This document shows, one piece after another, positions 51,780-61,072 of a stretch of 64,000 bases of DNA; position 1 is the stretch's first letter; the number at the start of each line of letters is the position of its first letter. The stretch covers positions 1,921,827 to 1,985,826 of the forward strand of contig NZ_KI911782.1 of assembly GCF_000515395.1 (NCBI RefSeq). Reading direction: 5' to 3'. This DNA is from Jiangella gansuensis DSM 44835 (GTDB lineage: Bacteria; Actinomycetota; Actinomycetes; Jiangellales; Jiangellaceae). The position numbers and the translations under genes were made by a program. The notes under the pieces were generated by a model. The model made no database searches. It saw nothing but the letters and a program-made list of their open reading frames with translations, and had not been told where the DNA came from.

Positions 51780-52583
51780 TCAGGCCGGCAGCTCGATCAT
51801 CATGACGGGGTCGGACGTGGGCTCGGACGACCCACCATCCGGCTCGATCGTGATGCCCATTCGCTCCACGCCGGCCAGCCCGCGCGCCGTCACCGGTCCG
51901 ACGTGGCCGTCCGGCGGACTGCCCAGGACACCGGCCGACACCACCACACCGTCTTCGTGCATGAGCCAGAGCTGGTAGGTGTGGTCTTCCGGCGCCGGAG
52001 CCATGCCGTCGCCGACGAAGACGGCGAGGTCCAGCGACCGGGCCACCAGGACGGTGCCCCGGCTCCCGCCGTCGCCGACACGCACCATCTCCATGTCCTC
52101 GGCCTCGACCAGCTGACGCATCTGTGCGCCGATCTGCTCGGAGCGGTCGAGCTCGTCCTGAACGGTGTCCAGCCGCACCCCCAGCGCGACGATGCCGGCG
52201 AGCAGGGCCGCCACCAGCCCGGTGGCCACCTTCGGCCACCAGCGGCGGATCGCGCTGACGTTGCCGTCGTCAGGAAGGAGGGCGCCGGGCCGGGCGTCGC
52301 CGTTGAGCGCGCCGTCGCTCCGGCCGGCGGCCTGCTCGACCGGCGGGAGCGGCCGCACCTGCGCGATGCGGGACATGACGTCCTGGCGCATCCGGGCCGG
52401 TGGTACGACGGCAGCGGCCGAGCCGAGCCGGGCGGCGGTTTCGCGCAGCTCCGCGACCTCGGTGCGGCAGTCCGGGCAACGGTCCAGGTGTGCCTCGAAC
52501 CGTCGCGCCTCCTCCGGGGGCAAGGCGTGTACGGCGTACGGCGCAGCCAGCGTGTGGATGTCGGCGTCCTCGTGCCTGGTCAT
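51780..52583 (-). CDS. RskA-like anti-sigma factor
   Basis: A 267-residue membrane protein. The N-terminal zinc-finger-like anti-sigma domain has HTLAAPYAVHALPPEEARRF then HLDRCPDCRTEV with the HxxxCxxC zinc pattern. A membrane helix (VATGLVAALLAGIVALGVRL) at about 125-145 precedes the extracellular RskA domain (LVARSLDLAVFVGDGMAPAP, HTYQLWLMHEDGVVVSAGVL). It would hold the coupled sigma factor at the membrane until proteolysis releases it. ATG 52583 overlaps the sigma-factor stop by 4 bases. Confidence 0.93.
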   Translation of the reverse strand: MTRHEDADIHTLAAPYAVHALPPEEARRFEAHLDRCPDCRTEVAELRETAARLGSAAAVVPPARMRQDVMSRIAQVRPLPPVEQAAGRSDGALNGDARPGALLPDDGNVSAIRRWWPKVATGLVAALLAGIVALGVRLDTVQDELDRSEQIGAQMRQLVEAEDMEMVRVGDGGSRGTVLVARSLDLAVFVGDGMAPAPEDHTYQLWLMHEDGVVVSAGVLGSPPDGHVGPVTARGLAGVERMGITIEPDGGSSEPTSDPVMMIELPA

Positions 52584-53173
52584 CGACCCGCCCCCATGCA
52601 GTCGCGCAAGCGGATCAGGCCGTCGCGCAGCCGTGTCTTGACGGTGCCTAGCGGGGTTCGCAGCAGCTGCGCGACCTCGCTGTAGGTGTAGCCGTCGTAA
52701 TACGCGAGCGACACGGACTCGCGCTGCAGCTCGGTCAGCGACTGCAGGCAGCGGCGGACCTGCTCACGCTCCACGGTCGACTCGACCTCGTCGGCAACCT
52801 GGTCGTACGGCCGGTCGTCGTCGCGGCGGGCCACGCGCTCCTCGCGGTCGCTCTCGGCCTGGGCGTGCCGGACCCGGTCGACGGCGCGCCGGTGCGCGAT
52901 GGTCATGATCCAGCCGCGGGCGCTGCCCCGCTCGGGCGAGTACCGCGCCGAGGTCCGCCAGATCTCCACCAGGACGTCCTGTGCGACCTCTTCGGCCTGG
53001 GCGCGGTTGCGGATGACCGTGGTCGCCACCCCGAGCACCGGCCCGGCCATGCTGTCGTAGACCTGCTCGAACGCCGCAGTGTCGCCGCGCGCACAGCGGC
53101 CGAGGAGCTGTTCGAGCCGATCAGCCGGCCCGGGTTCCGGCTGTCCGGCCGGCACCGATCGCAACGTCACCAT
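52580..53173 (-). CDS. sigK: SigK-like ECF sigma factor
   Basis: A 197-residue ECF sigma factor. Sigma-2 contains FEQVYDSMAGPVLGVATTVI and AEEVAQDVLVEIWRTSARYS; sigma-4 contains SLTELQRESVSLAYYDGYTY and the HTH SEVAQLLRTPLGTVKTRLRD. The pairing with an RskA-like anti-sigma (4-base overlap) identifies the SigK/RskA system. In mycobacteria SigK directs secreted-protein genes; in other actinobacteria it is near photolyase and carotenoid genes, as here, where a photolyase gene lies 100 bases downstream of its start region. Confidence 0.93.
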   Translation of the reverse strand: MVTLRSVPAGQPEPGPADRLEQLLGRCARGDTAAFEQVYDSMAGPVLGVATTVIRNRAQAEEVAQDVLVEIWRTSARYSPERGSARGWIMTIAHRRAVDRVRHAQAESDREERVARRDDDRPYDQVADEVESTVEREQVRRCLQSLTELQRESVSLAYYDGYTYSEVAQLLRTPLGTVKTRLRDGLIRLRDCMGAGR

Positions 53174-53273
53174 GCAGCGCCCTCCGCTGTCCGCACCCTC
53201 ATCGTCTCACCCGGAGGTGTCGCCCCCGGCTGTCCTGAGTTCGTCGCCGTCGCCGATCCGGATTGGTCCAGCC

Positions 53274-54596
53274 TCAGATGTCGATCAGCGGGTCCGGGTA
53301 GTCCAGCGCTTCGCGCCGGGCGGCGGGTAGCGTCCACGGCGTGTGCACGGCGGCGCCTTCGACGCCGGCCAGTTCGGGGACGTACCGCCGGACGTAGCCG
53401 CCGTCCGGGTCGAACCGCTTGGCCTGCCGCAGCGGGTTCAGCACCCGGTTGGGGCGGGTGTCGTTGCCGGTGCCGGCCACCCACTGCCAATTGCCGGCGT
53501 TGTTGGCGATGTCGCCGTCGACCAGCCAGTGGAAGAAATGTGCGGCACCAGAGCGCCAGTCGATGCGCAGGTTCTTGGTCAGGAACGACGCCGTCACCAG
53601 CCGGGCCCGGTTGTGCATCCATCCCTCCCGCAGCAGCTGACGCATCCCGGCGTCCACGATCGGCACCCCGGTCTGGCCGCGCCGCCAGGCCTCGAGCGCA
53701 CCGGCGTCGTCACGCCAGGCGATGTCCCTGTCGCGGTAATCGCGGCGGGCGATGGCGGGGAAGTCGGCCGTCACCTGGTGGTGGAAGTCGCGCCAGGCGA
53801 GCTGGCGCACCTGGCCGGGGGAGCACTGGGCCAGCCGGTTCGCCACCTCCAGCGGCGAGACGCAGCCGAAGTGCAGGTACGGACTGAGCCGGGAGGTGCG
53901 GTCACCGGCCAGGTCGTCGAGGTCGGGCTCGCCGTCCCCGGCGCGGCGCACCGCGGCGTCGAGCAGGCGCCGGCCAGCCGTCTCGCCGCCTGCCGGCAGC
54001 TCCGGCGAGGCGTCGCCGTCCACCAGCTCCGACGGAGACGGCAGCCGGCCGACCTGGTCCAGCGCGCCGGTGCTGATCGCGCCCGGCGCGCTCAGCTGGT
54101 CGCGCCACCTCGCGGCATCCCAGGCTCGCCAGTACGGCGTGAACACCCGGTAGTGTCCGCCGCCCGCCGGGACGAGCTCGCCCGGCGGCACGACCGTGAC
54201 GCCCGGATAGGCGCGGAAACGCACCCGTTCGGCCGCGCAGGCCGCGGCCAGCGCGCGCTCCCGGCGCCGGGCGTACCCGACGTCGGCGCTGCACACCACC
54301 GCCGTCGCCGCTGTCTCCCGGACCACCGCCAGCGTCTCCTCGACCACGTCGCCACGGCGCAGCACCAGGTCACCGCCACACTCGCGCAACGCTTCCCGCA
54401 GCTCGGCCAGCGCGCCGGCCAGGAACGCGGCCCGGTTCGGCGCGGCGAACGGGCCGGCCAGGATCGCGTCGTCCAGCACGAACAGCGGCACCACCCGGTC
54501 GGCGTGCTCGCAGGCGGCCGCGAGGGCCGGGTGATCGTGGACCCGAAGGTCGCGGGTGAACAGCACCACGGCCGCCCGGGTGTCTCGATCGCTCAC
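53274..54596 (-). CDS. phr: Deoxyribodipyrimidine photolyase (cryptochrome/photolyase family)
   Basis: A 440-residue light-dependent DNA repair enzyme that splits pyrimidine dimers. The N-terminal photolyase domain starts AAVVLFTRDLRVHDHPALAA. The FAD domain has SRLSPYLHFGCVSPLEVANR, TGVPIVDAGMRQLLREGWMH, NRARLVTASFLTKNLRIDWR and DIANNAGNWQWVAGTGNDTR with the Trp chain and FAD-binding Arg/Asn residues. GTG 54596 is the start since upstream sequence in frame reads as another gene. It is divergent from the SDR-DUF2867 gene, which often neighbours photolyases. Confidence 0.95.
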   Translation of the reverse strand: MSDRDTRAAVVLFTRDLRVHDHPALAAACEHADRVVPLFVLDDAILAGPFAAPNRAAFLAGALAELREALRECGGDLVLRRGDVVEETLAVVRETAATAVVCSADVGYARRRERALAAACAAERVRFRAYPGVTVVPPGELVPAGGGHYRVFTPYWRAWDAARWRDQLSAPGAISTGALDQVGRLPSPSELVDGDASPELPAGGETAGRRLLDAAVRRAGDGEPDLDDLAGDRTSRLSPYLHFGCVSPLEVANRLAQCSPGQVRQLAWRDFHHQVTADFPAIARRDYRDRDIAWRDDAGALEAWRRGQTGVPIVDAGMRQLLREGWMHNRARLVTASFLTKNLRIDWRSGAAHFFHWLVDGDIANNAGNWQWVAGTGNDTRPNRVLNPLRQAKRFDPDGGYVRRYVPELAGVEGAAVHTPWTLPAARREALDYPDPLIDI

Positions 54597-54677
54597 GTGG
54601 GGGTCCTCCTCGTCGACGGTCCCGGTACCCGAAGGGGTTCGCAGCCAACGCCGCCGCGGATGGGGTAAGGCCACCAC

Positions 54678-56129
54678 ATGCGCGTCCTCGTGGCCGGGGC
54701 AACCGGCTATCTCGGCAGCCGGCTCGTGCCGCGGCTGCTCGCCGGGCACACCGTGCGCTGCCTGGCGCGCGACCCCGGCAAGCTGCGCGACGTTCCATGG
54801 GCGCCCGATGTGGAGGTCGTCCGGGGCGACGTCCTGGATCGCGACGGCGTGCGGCGGGCGGCCGAAGCCGTCGACGTCCTGTACTACCTGGTGCACTCGA
54901 TGAATACCCGCGGCTTCGCGGACCTCGACCGGCGGGCCGCTGAGTCGGTCGCGGCCGCCGCCGGCGACGCGGGACTGCGGCGCGTCGTCTACCTCGGCGG
55001 GCTGCACCCGGCCGGTGGCCAGGGGCTCTCGGCCCACCTGGCATCGCGGGCCGAGGTCGGGCGCATCTTCCTCGACGGTCCGGTGCCGGCGATCGTGCTG
55101 CAAGCCGGCGTGGTCATCGGGTCCGGGTCGGCGAGCTTCGAGATGCTGCGCTACCTGACCGAACGCCTGCCGGTCAGCGTGACGCCGCGGTGGGTGCACA
55201 CCCGGACCCAGCCGATCGCGGTGCGCGACGTGCTCGCGTACCTCGTCGCGGCCGCGGACCTCCCGGGAGCGCCGAACCGGACGTTCGACATCGGCGGCCC
55301 GGACGTGCTGACGTACGCGGACATGATGCGCGGGTATGCCCGGGTGGCCGGTCTGCCGCGCCGGGTGATCGTGCCTGTGCCGCTGCTGACGCCCCGGCTG
55401 TCCGGGCAGTGGGTGAATCTCGTGACGCCGGTGCCGCGGTCGATCGCGATGCCGCTCATCGAATCGCTCGAGCACGAGGCCGTCTGCACCGAGGACGACC
55501 TGCGCGCGCTCCTGCCCACTCCGGCGACACCGACGCCGTACGAGCGGGCGGTCGAGTTGGCGCTGTTGCGCATCCGCGACGCCGACGTCGAGAGTCACTG
55601 GTCGGCGGCGTCGGCTGCCGGCGCGCCGGCGGACCCGCTGCCCACCGACCCCGCGTGGTCCGGTGGATCGGTCCGCACCGACGAGCGGTCAGTGCGATGC
55701 GACGTCCCGCCGCAGCGGCTGTGGGAGGTGGTGGAGGGCATCGGCGGCGAGCACGGGTGGTACTCGTTCCCGCTGGCCTGGGCGGTGCGCGGGTGGCTGG
55801 ACCGGCTCGCCGGCGGCGTGGGACTGCGGCGCGGCCGCCGGCACCCGGCGCGGCTGCAGCTCGGCGACGCCCTGGACTGGTGGCGGGTCGAGGAGCTCGA
55901 CCGCGGCCGGAGGTTGCGGTTGCGCGCGGAGATGAAGGTGCCGGGACGGGCCTGGCTGGAGATCACCGTGACCCCGGACGGAGCCGGGTCGCTCTACCGG
56001 CAGCGCGCCGTCTTCGTACCCCACGGATTGGCCGGCCAACTGTACTGGTGGGCGGTGTGGCCGTTCCACGGGATCGTCTTCGGCGGTATGGCCCGCAACA
56101 TCACCGGCGCCGCTCGCGATTCGCAGTGA
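54678..56129 (+). CDS. SDR-type NAD(P) oxidoreductase with DUF2867 domain
   Basis: A 483-residue two-domain protein. The N-terminal extended-SDR Rossmann fold begins MRVLVAGATGYLGSRLVPRL (GxxGxxG) and continues VEVVRGDVLDRDGVRRAAEA, YYLVHSMNTRGFADLDRRAA. After about residue 310 a DUF2867 domain starts at SVRCDVPPQRLWEVVEGIGG and ends with a hydrophobic segment GLAGQLYWWAVWPFHGIVFG. It lacks the canonical YxxxK pair at the usual spot, so its redox activity is in doubt. The gene is divergent from photolyase and this association is common in actinobacteria with SigK/RskA. Role unknown. Confidence 0.85.
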   Translation: MRVLVAGATGYLGSRLVPRLLAGHTVRCLARDPGKLRDVPWAPDVEVVRGDVLDRDGVRRAAEAVDVLYYLVHSMNTRGFADLDRRAAESVAAAAGDAGLRRVVYLGGLHPAGGQGLSAHLASRAEVGRIFLDGPVPAIVLQAGVVIGSGSASFEMLRYLTERLPVSVTPRWVHTRTQPIAVRDVLAYLVAAADLPGAPNRTFDIGGPDVLTYADMMRGYARVAGLPRRVIVPVPLLTPRLSGQWVNLVTPVPRSIAMPLIESLEHEAVCTEDDLRALLPTPATPTPYERAVELALLRIRDADVESHWSAASAAGAPADPLPTDPAWSGGSVRTDERSVRCDVPPQRLWEVVEGIGGEHGWYSFPLAWAVRGWLDRLAGGVGLRRGRRHPARLQLGDALDWWRVEELDRGRRLRLRAEMKVPGRAWLEITVTPDGAGSLYRQRAVFVPHGLAGQLYWWAVWPFHGIVFGGMARNITGAARDSQ

Positions 56130-56171
56130 TCGAAGGTTCCCGGTCGCCACCGCCGAAGTCAGGCGGCGCCG

Positions 56172-58247
56172 CTAGCCGTCGCCTGCGCCGCGGCCGCCGA
56201 GCCGCCGCGACGGCCACCACACCCGCGACCCGAGGTCGTAGGCCAGTGCCGGCACCAGCAGTGAGCGCACCACGAACGTGTCCAGCAGCACGCCGAACGC
56301 GACCAGGAACGCGATCTGCGCCAGGAACAGGATCGGGATGACCGCCAGTGCCGAGAACGTCGCCGCCAGGACCAGGCCCGCGGAGGTGATGACGCCGCCG
56401 GTGACGGCCAGGCCGCGCAGCACCCCGGGCCGGGTGCCCAGCTCGAGCGACTCCTCCCGCACCCGGCTCATCAGGAAGATGTTGTAGTCGATGCCGAGCG
56501 CCACCAGGAACACGAACGCGAACAGCGGCACGCCCGGGTCGGCGCCCGGCCAGCCGAGGACCTGGTCGAAGACGAGTGCCGCCACGCCGAGTGTCGCACC
56601 GAAACTCAGTACGACCGTCAGGACCAGCAGCACCGGCGCCAGCACCGAGCGCAGCAGCACGATCAGCACCAGCAGGATGACCACGAGCACGATCGGGATG
56701 ATGACGGTGCGGTCCCGGGCGGAGATCTCGTTGCTGTCCAGCAGTTCCGCGGTTCGGCCGCCGACCAGGACGTCGGAGCTCACATCGTCCAGGGCGGTGC
56801 GCAGTTCGCGGACGGTGCCGATCGCGGCGTCGCCGTCGGCGGCGTCGGTGAGGGTCGCCTCGATGATCACCCGGTCGTCCGGAGTGTCGGCGGGTGCGGC
56901 ATCGCTGATGCCGTTCGTTGCGGTGACGATCCCGACCACCGCCTCCGTGTCGGCGGCGTCGGCGACCACCACCACCGGCGAACCGGACCCGCCGGGATAG
57001 TGCCGGCTCAGCGCCTCCTGGCCGGCCACCGCCTCGACCCGGTCGAGGAAGAGGTCGGTCTCGGACACCCCGTCGGCCTCGAACATCGGCACCAGCGCGG
57101 CCAGTGCGGCGAGCGCCACGGTGACGCCGACCCAGATCGGTCGCGGCCGCCGGGCCACCAGCCGGGCCACCCCACCCCACAGGCCGCGCCGGGCTTCCGG
57201 CGCCTCGTCCTCGACAGAGCCGCGACCCGGGCGAGCCGGCCGGAACGGCCAGAACGCCGCCCGGCCGAGCAGCGCCAGCACCGCGGGCAGGAACGTCAGA
57301 GCCACCAGCAGCGAGGCACCGATGCCCAGCGCCGCGACCGGACCGAGGCTGCGGTTGGAGTTGAGGTCGGAGAGCAGCAGGCAGAGCACCCCGGCGATGA
57401 CCGTGCCACCGGAGGCGAGGATCGGCCCGGCGGCCCGGCGCAGCGCCGTCGCCATCGCGGCGAAGCGGTCGTCCTGCTGGCTGAGCTGCTCGCGGTAGCG
57501 GGCCACCAACAGCAGCGCGTAGTCGGTCGCGGCGCCGACCACGAGAATCGACATGATGCCCTGACTCTGCCCGTTCAGCGTGAGGGTGCCGGCGTCGGCG
57601 AGCTGATAGACCGCCCAGGCCGCGAGGCCGAGCCCGAACAGCGCCGACAGCAGCACCACGATCGGCAGCACCGGGCTGCGGTAGACCACCAGCAGGATCA
57701 CCAGCACTACGGACAGCGCCACCACCAGCAGGACGCCGTCGATGCCGCTGAAGGCCGACCCCAGGTCCGCCGCGAAGCCGGCCGGGCCGGTCACGTACAC
57801 CGCTCCGCCTCCGATGCCGGCGACGGCGCCGCGGGTCTCCTCGACTACGGCGTCGACCTCGGGCCCGCCGTCGGTGCCGATCGGAACGAAGGCGGTCAAC
57901 GCCTCGCCGTCCTCGGCCGGGATCGGCGGACTGACCTCGCCGGCGACCCCGGGCAGCTCGGCGACCGCGGCCAGCTGGGCGGCCGCGTCGGACGTCGTGG
58001 CGGCCGCCGTGGCGTCGACGTCCTCCCAGATCACGACCGCCGGAATGGTGTCGTCGTCGCTACTCGCGGCGCGGGCCTCGGCAACCTCGGTGGATTCCGC
58101 GCTGGACGGCAGGAAGGCCGCGTTGTCGTTCTCGGAGACCTCCGAGAGCTTGCCCGCGAACGGCCCGCCGACGGACCCCACCGTCAGCCAGACGATCACG
58201 AGCGCGGCTGGGAGAAGCCAACGCCACCGCGTGGCGGATAGGGACAT
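56172..58247 (-). CDS. MMPL/RND-type membrane exporter, second copy
   Basis: A 691-residue MMPL protein. Helix 1 (RWRWLLPAALVIVWLTVGSV) is followed by a loop with AFLPSSAESTEVAEARAASS. The Asp-Tyr signatures are VVGAATDYALLLVARYREQL in half one and FVFLVALGIDYNIFLMSRVR in half two. ATG 58247 has AGGAG 9 bases upstream. The first Asp-Tyr motif has the DYALLLVARYREQL consensus. The two MMPL genes of this window share only family-level similarity. Substrate unknown; it stands divergent from the macrodomain gene. Confidence 0.92.
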   Translation of the reverse strand: MSLSATRWRWLLPAALVIVWLTVGSVGGPFAGKLSEVSENDNAAFLPSSAESTEVAEARAASSDDDTIPAVVIWEDVDATAAATTSDAAAQLAAVAELPGVAGEVSPPIPAEDGEALTAFVPIGTDGGPEVDAVVEETRGAVAGIGGGAVYVTGPAGFAADLGSAFSGIDGVLLVVALSVVLVILLVVYRSPVLPIVVLLSALFGLGLAAWAVYQLADAGTLTLNGQSQGIMSILVVGAATDYALLLVARYREQLSQQDDRFAAMATALRRAAGPILASGGTVIAGVLCLLLSDLNSNRSLGPVAALGIGASLLVALTFLPAVLALLGRAAFWPFRPARPGRGSVEDEAPEARRGLWGGVARLVARRPRPIWVGVTVALAALAALVPMFEADGVSETDLFLDRVEAVAGQEALSRHYPGGSGSPVVVVADAADTEAVVGIVTATNGISDAAPADTPDDRVIIEATLTDAADGDAAIGTVRELRTALDDVSSDVLVGGRTAELLDSNEISARDRTVIIPIVLVVILLVLIVLLRSVLAPVLLVLTVVLSFGATLGVAALVFDQVLGWPGADPGVPLFAFVFLVALGIDYNIFLMSRVREESLELGTRPGVLRGLAVTGGVITSAGLVLAATFSALAVIPILFLAQIAFLVAFGVLLDTFVVRSLLVPALAYDLGSRVWWPSRRLGGRGAGDG

Positions 58248-58359
58248 GGATGCAACTCCTATCGGCCGGATGGTGCGGGAAATGGCGACGGCCGCGCGGA
58301 TCCGGTTCCGTGCCCGACGACCGTACCCGGGGCTGTGCGTGGTCTGCGACGATGGCGGC

Positions 58360-58872
58360 ATGGTGTCGGTCGAGGTGGTCCGCGGTGACATCACCGCAGA
58401 GAACGTGGACGCGATCGTGAACGCCGCCAACTCGTCGCTGCGCGGCGGGGGCGGCGTCGACGGGGCCATTCACCGGGCCGCGGGGCCGCGGCTGGCCGAG
58501 GCCGGTGGCGCGCTGGCGCCGTGCCCGCCGGGTGCGGCGGTGGCCACCCCGGCCTTCGATCTCGACCCGCCGATCCGCCACGTCATCCACACCGTCGGCC
58601 CGGTCTGGCACGGCGGGACCCGCGGCGAGCCCGAACTCCTGGCCTCCTGCTACCGCGCCAGCCTGCGCGTGGCCGACGAACTCGGTGCCCGCAGCGTCGC
58701 CTTCCCGGCCATCTCCACCGGCGTCTACGGCTACCCGCCGGATGCGGCCGCCCGGATCGCCGTCGACACAGTCCTGACCACCCCCACCGAGGTGGAACGG
58801 GTCCGCCTGGTCGCCTTCGGTGCCGATACCTACGAGCTCCTGAGCGCCGCCCTGCGGTCCCGGACCGAGTGA
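58360..58872 (+). CDS. Macrodomain protein (O-acetyl-ADP-ribose deacetylase type)
   Basis: A 170-residue single macrodomain. It has the ADP-ribose-binding motifs EVVRGDITAENVDAIVNAAN, SSLRGGGGVDGAIHRAAGPR and FPAISTGVYGYPPDAAARIA. The catalytic-loop Asn and Asp (VNAAN, GVDGA) are present as in MacroD-like deacetylases. It removes acetyl or ADP-ribose from ADP-ribose derivatives. The gene is preceded by a long leader; ATG 58360 is the first family-like start. Confidence 0.92.
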   Translation: MVSVEVVRGDITAENVDAIVNAANSSLRGGGGVDGAIHRAAGPRLAEAGGALAPCPPGAAVATPAFDLDPPIRHVIHTVGPVWHGGTRGEPELLASCYRASLRVADELGARSVAFPAISTGVYGYPPDAAARIAVDTVLTTPTEVERVRLVAFGADTYELLSAALRSRTE

Positions 58873-58897
58873 GCACCACCTGGAGCGGCGTGAGAAG

Positions 58898-59923
58898 GTG
58901 GCGGGCGTGCTGACAGGGCGGCGACCGTTCGGACGTGGTGGACTCTCCGTCGGGCCGGTCGGCTACGGCGTCGCCGCGCTCGGCAACCTGTACCAGGCGC
59001 TGCCCGACGACGTGTGGCCGCGCTGTGTGCCGGCCGCGTGGGATGCCGGCGTGCGGTACTTCGACGTTGCGCCGCACTACGGGCTCGGGCTGGCCGAGGA
59101 ACGGCTCGGGCAGGCTCTGGCCGGGCGGCCCCGGGACGAGCTGATCGTGTCGTCTAAGGTGGGCCGGCTCCTCGTGCCCAACGAGGATTACGCCGGCGAG
59201 CGCGACCCGGGCATGTTCGACGTACCCGCCACGCTGCGCCGGGTGCGCGACTACTCCCGCGACGGGGTGTTGCGTTCGCTCGAGAACACCCTGCGCCGCA
59301 CCGGCCTCGACCGCATCGACGTGCTGTTCGTCCACGACCCCGACGACCACGAGCGCGAAGCCCTCGACGGTGCGTTCCCGGCATTGGAGGAGCTGCGCTC
59401 GCAGGACGTCATCCGCTCCTACGGTGCCGGCATGAACCAGTCGGCCATGCTGGCGCGGTTCGTCCGCGAGACGGATCTCGACATCGTCATGGTGGCGGGG
59501 CGCTACACGCTGCTCGACCAGAGCGCCCTGGACGACCTGCTGCCGTTGGCGGCCGAACGCGGCGTCTCCGTGGCCGCGGCCGGAGTGTTCAACTCCGGGC
59601 TGCTGGCCACGCCGCGGCCGGGGCCGGTCGCGCGCTACGACTACGCCCAGGCGTCGGCCGCGCTGGTGGAGCGGGCGCACCGCATCGCCGACATCGCCGA
59701 ACGCCACGGCGCGACGCTTCCTGTGCTGGCGGCCCAGTTTCCGCTGGCACACCCGGCGGTCGCCACCGTCGTGCTCGGTGCCGACTCGCCGGAGCAGATC
59801 GTCAGCAACGCCGCCCTGGTCTCGGAGCCGCTCGACCCGCTGGTGTGGGCCGAACTGGCCGACGCGGGCCTGCTGCGCGCCGACGCACCGACCGCCGACT
59901 CCGTCACCGAAAGGATGGGATAG
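58898..59923 (+). CDS. Aldo/keto reductase, aldose dehydrogenase type
   Basis: A 341-residue TIM-barrel oxidoreductase of the aldo/keto reductase superfamily, close to D-threo-aldose/L-fucose 1-dehydrogenases. Catalytic residues are Asp in GVRYFDVAPHYGLGLAEERL, Tyr within DVAPHYG, Lys in IVSSKVGRLL and His in FVHDPDDHEREALDG. The C-terminal cofactor loop is VATVVLGADSPEQIVSNAAL. It likely oxidises L-fucose or a related aldose with NAD(P). The next gene, 3 bases on, is an L-rhamnose mutarotase-like protein. GTG 58898 is used; GTG 58907 is possible. Confidence 0.9.
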   Translation: MAGVLTGRRPFGRGGLSVGPVGYGVAALGNLYQALPDDVWPRCVPAAWDAGVRYFDVAPHYGLGLAEERLGQALAGRPRDELIVSSKVGRLLVPNEDYAGERDPGMFDVPATLRRVRDYSRDGVLRSLENTLRRTGLDRIDVLFVHDPDDHEREALDGAFPALEELRSQDVIRSYGAGMNQSAMLARFVRETDLDIVMVAGRYTLLDQSALDDLLPLAAERGVSVAAAGVFNSGLLATPRPGPVARYDYAQASAALVERAHRIADIAERHGATLPVLAAQFPLAHPAVATVVLGADSPEQIVSNAALVSEPLDPLVWAELADAGLLRADAPTADSVTERMG

Positions 59924-59926
59924 CCG

Positions 59927-60292
59927 ATGCGAGTCGCCCTGCACTCCGTGCTGCGTCCGGGAGCCCGGCAAGACTACGAACGCGAGCACGACCGGATCCC
60001 GGCCGACCTCGTCGAGACGTTCGCCCGGATCGGTATCCACGACTGGACCATCTGGCGCAGCGGCGACCATCTGTTCCACCTCGTGGAGTGCGACGACTTC
60101 GACGCGGCGATGCGGGCGCTGGAGGACGACCCGGCGAACGCCCGCTGGCAGGCGCACATCGGACGGTTCGTCGACCGCTTCCTCTCCGCCGACGACGGTG
60201 ACGGTGATGGCGGCGGTGCGCCAACGCCGATCCGGCCGGTCTGGGACCTGGGCGCGCAGCGCAGCGCCGGCAGCGCCCCCACGGAGCGCTGA
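59927..60292 (+). CDS. rhaM: L-rhamnose mutarotase-like protein
   Basis: A 121-residue small protein of the RhaM/DUF718 family that interconverts sugar anomers. Family marks are HSVLRPGARQDYEREHDRIP, LVETFARIGIHDWTIWRSGD and FHLVECDDFDAAMRALEDDP, with Tyr, His and Trp residues of the active site. A 15-residue acidic Asp/Gly insert precedes the C-terminal strand. It overlaps functionally with the upstream aldose dehydrogenase: mutarotase supplies the needed anomer for oxidation of L-fucose or L-rhamnose. AAAGGA lies near the start. Confidence 0.88.
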   Translation: MRVALHSVLRPGARQDYEREHDRIPADLVETFARIGIHDWTIWRSGDHLFHLVECDDFDAAMRALEDDPANARWQAHIGRFVDRFLSADDGDGDGGGAPTPIRPVWDLGAQRSAGSAPTER

Positions 60293-60316
60293 CCGACGCG
60301 GCACGGCGGGGGTCAG
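60289..60316. terminator. Weak hairpin after the mutarotase gene
   Basis: CTGACC (60289-60294) pairs with GGTCAG (60311-60316), flanking a GC-rich 16-base loop. It includes the mutarotase stop and lies before the convergent fasciclin gene end at 60327. Confidence 0.35.
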
Positions 60317-60326
60317 GCGAGTCACA

Positions 60327-61004
60327 TCACATCGGCGGCATGAGCACGCCGTCGATCAGGTACACGGTCGCGTTGGCGGTGGTGACGCCGCCGCAGACGA
60401 CACTGGCGTCGTTGACGGTCATCGCGTCCGGCGTCCCGGAGACGGTCACGGTGCCGCCCTGCACGGTGGTCTGCTCGCCGACAACCTGGTCCGGCGAGAG
60501 CTGACCAGGCACGACGTGATACGTCAGCACCGTCGTGAGCAGGCCGGCATCCGAGGCCAGTGTGTCCAGCGTCGCCTGATCGACCGCGGCGAACGCGTCG
60601 TCCACCGGGGCGAAGACGGTGAACTCGTCGCCGTTCAGGGTGTCGACGAGGTTCACCTCCGGGTTGAGCTGCCCGGTCACCGCGGCGGTCAGCGTGGTCA
60701 GGATCGGGTTGTTCGACGCGGCCACGGCGACCGGGTCGTCGGACATGCCCTCGACCGAGCCCTCGCCTTCCGGGACCGTCGAGGCGTAGTCGGCGCAGCC
60801 GGGGCCGACCGGGCCGGCCATCGCGTCGTCGGCCGGCGCGGTCTCGTCATCGGTGCTGTCGTCCTCGGGCGCCGCCGCGGCGGCGTCGTCGCCGGTGGCA
60901 GTGGAGTCGTCACCGTCGTCGCCACAGGCGGACAGGCCGAGGGCCAGGGCCGCAATGCTCGCGACGATCATGGGCGTGCGGGTCCGGCGGGTCAGGAGCT
61001 TCAT
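60327..61004 (-). CDS. Fasciclin-domain lipoprotein
   Basis: A 225-residue exported lipoprotein. The signal sequence ends in a lipobox [10 protein letters not shown] with Cys at residue 27. A linker rich in Asp, Ala and Thr leads to a FAS1 (fasciclin) domain: [60 protein letters not shown] and [16 protein letters not shown]1 domains mediate cell or polymer adhesion. The membrane molybdoenzyme gene lies just upstream on the same strand; pairing of FAS1 lipoprotein and sulfite-oxidase-like protein is common in actinobacteria. Confidence 0.95.
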   Translation of the reverse strand: MKLLTRRTRTPMIVASIAALALGLSACGDDGDDSTATGDDAAAAAPEDDSTDDETAPADDAMAGPVGPGCADYASTVPEGEGSVEGMSDDPVAVAASNNPILTTLTAAVTGQLNPEVNLVDTLNGDEFTVFAPVDDAFAAVDQATLDTLASDAGLLTTVLTYHVVPGQLSPDQVVGEQTTVQGGTVTVSGTPDAMTVNDASVVCGGVTTANATVYLIDGVLMPPM

Positions 61005-61072
61005 GATGGTTCCCTCTCGATCACGGTCGATGTCGTGCACGGATGGTCGGGTCGTCGTCGGCGGAGGTCTGG

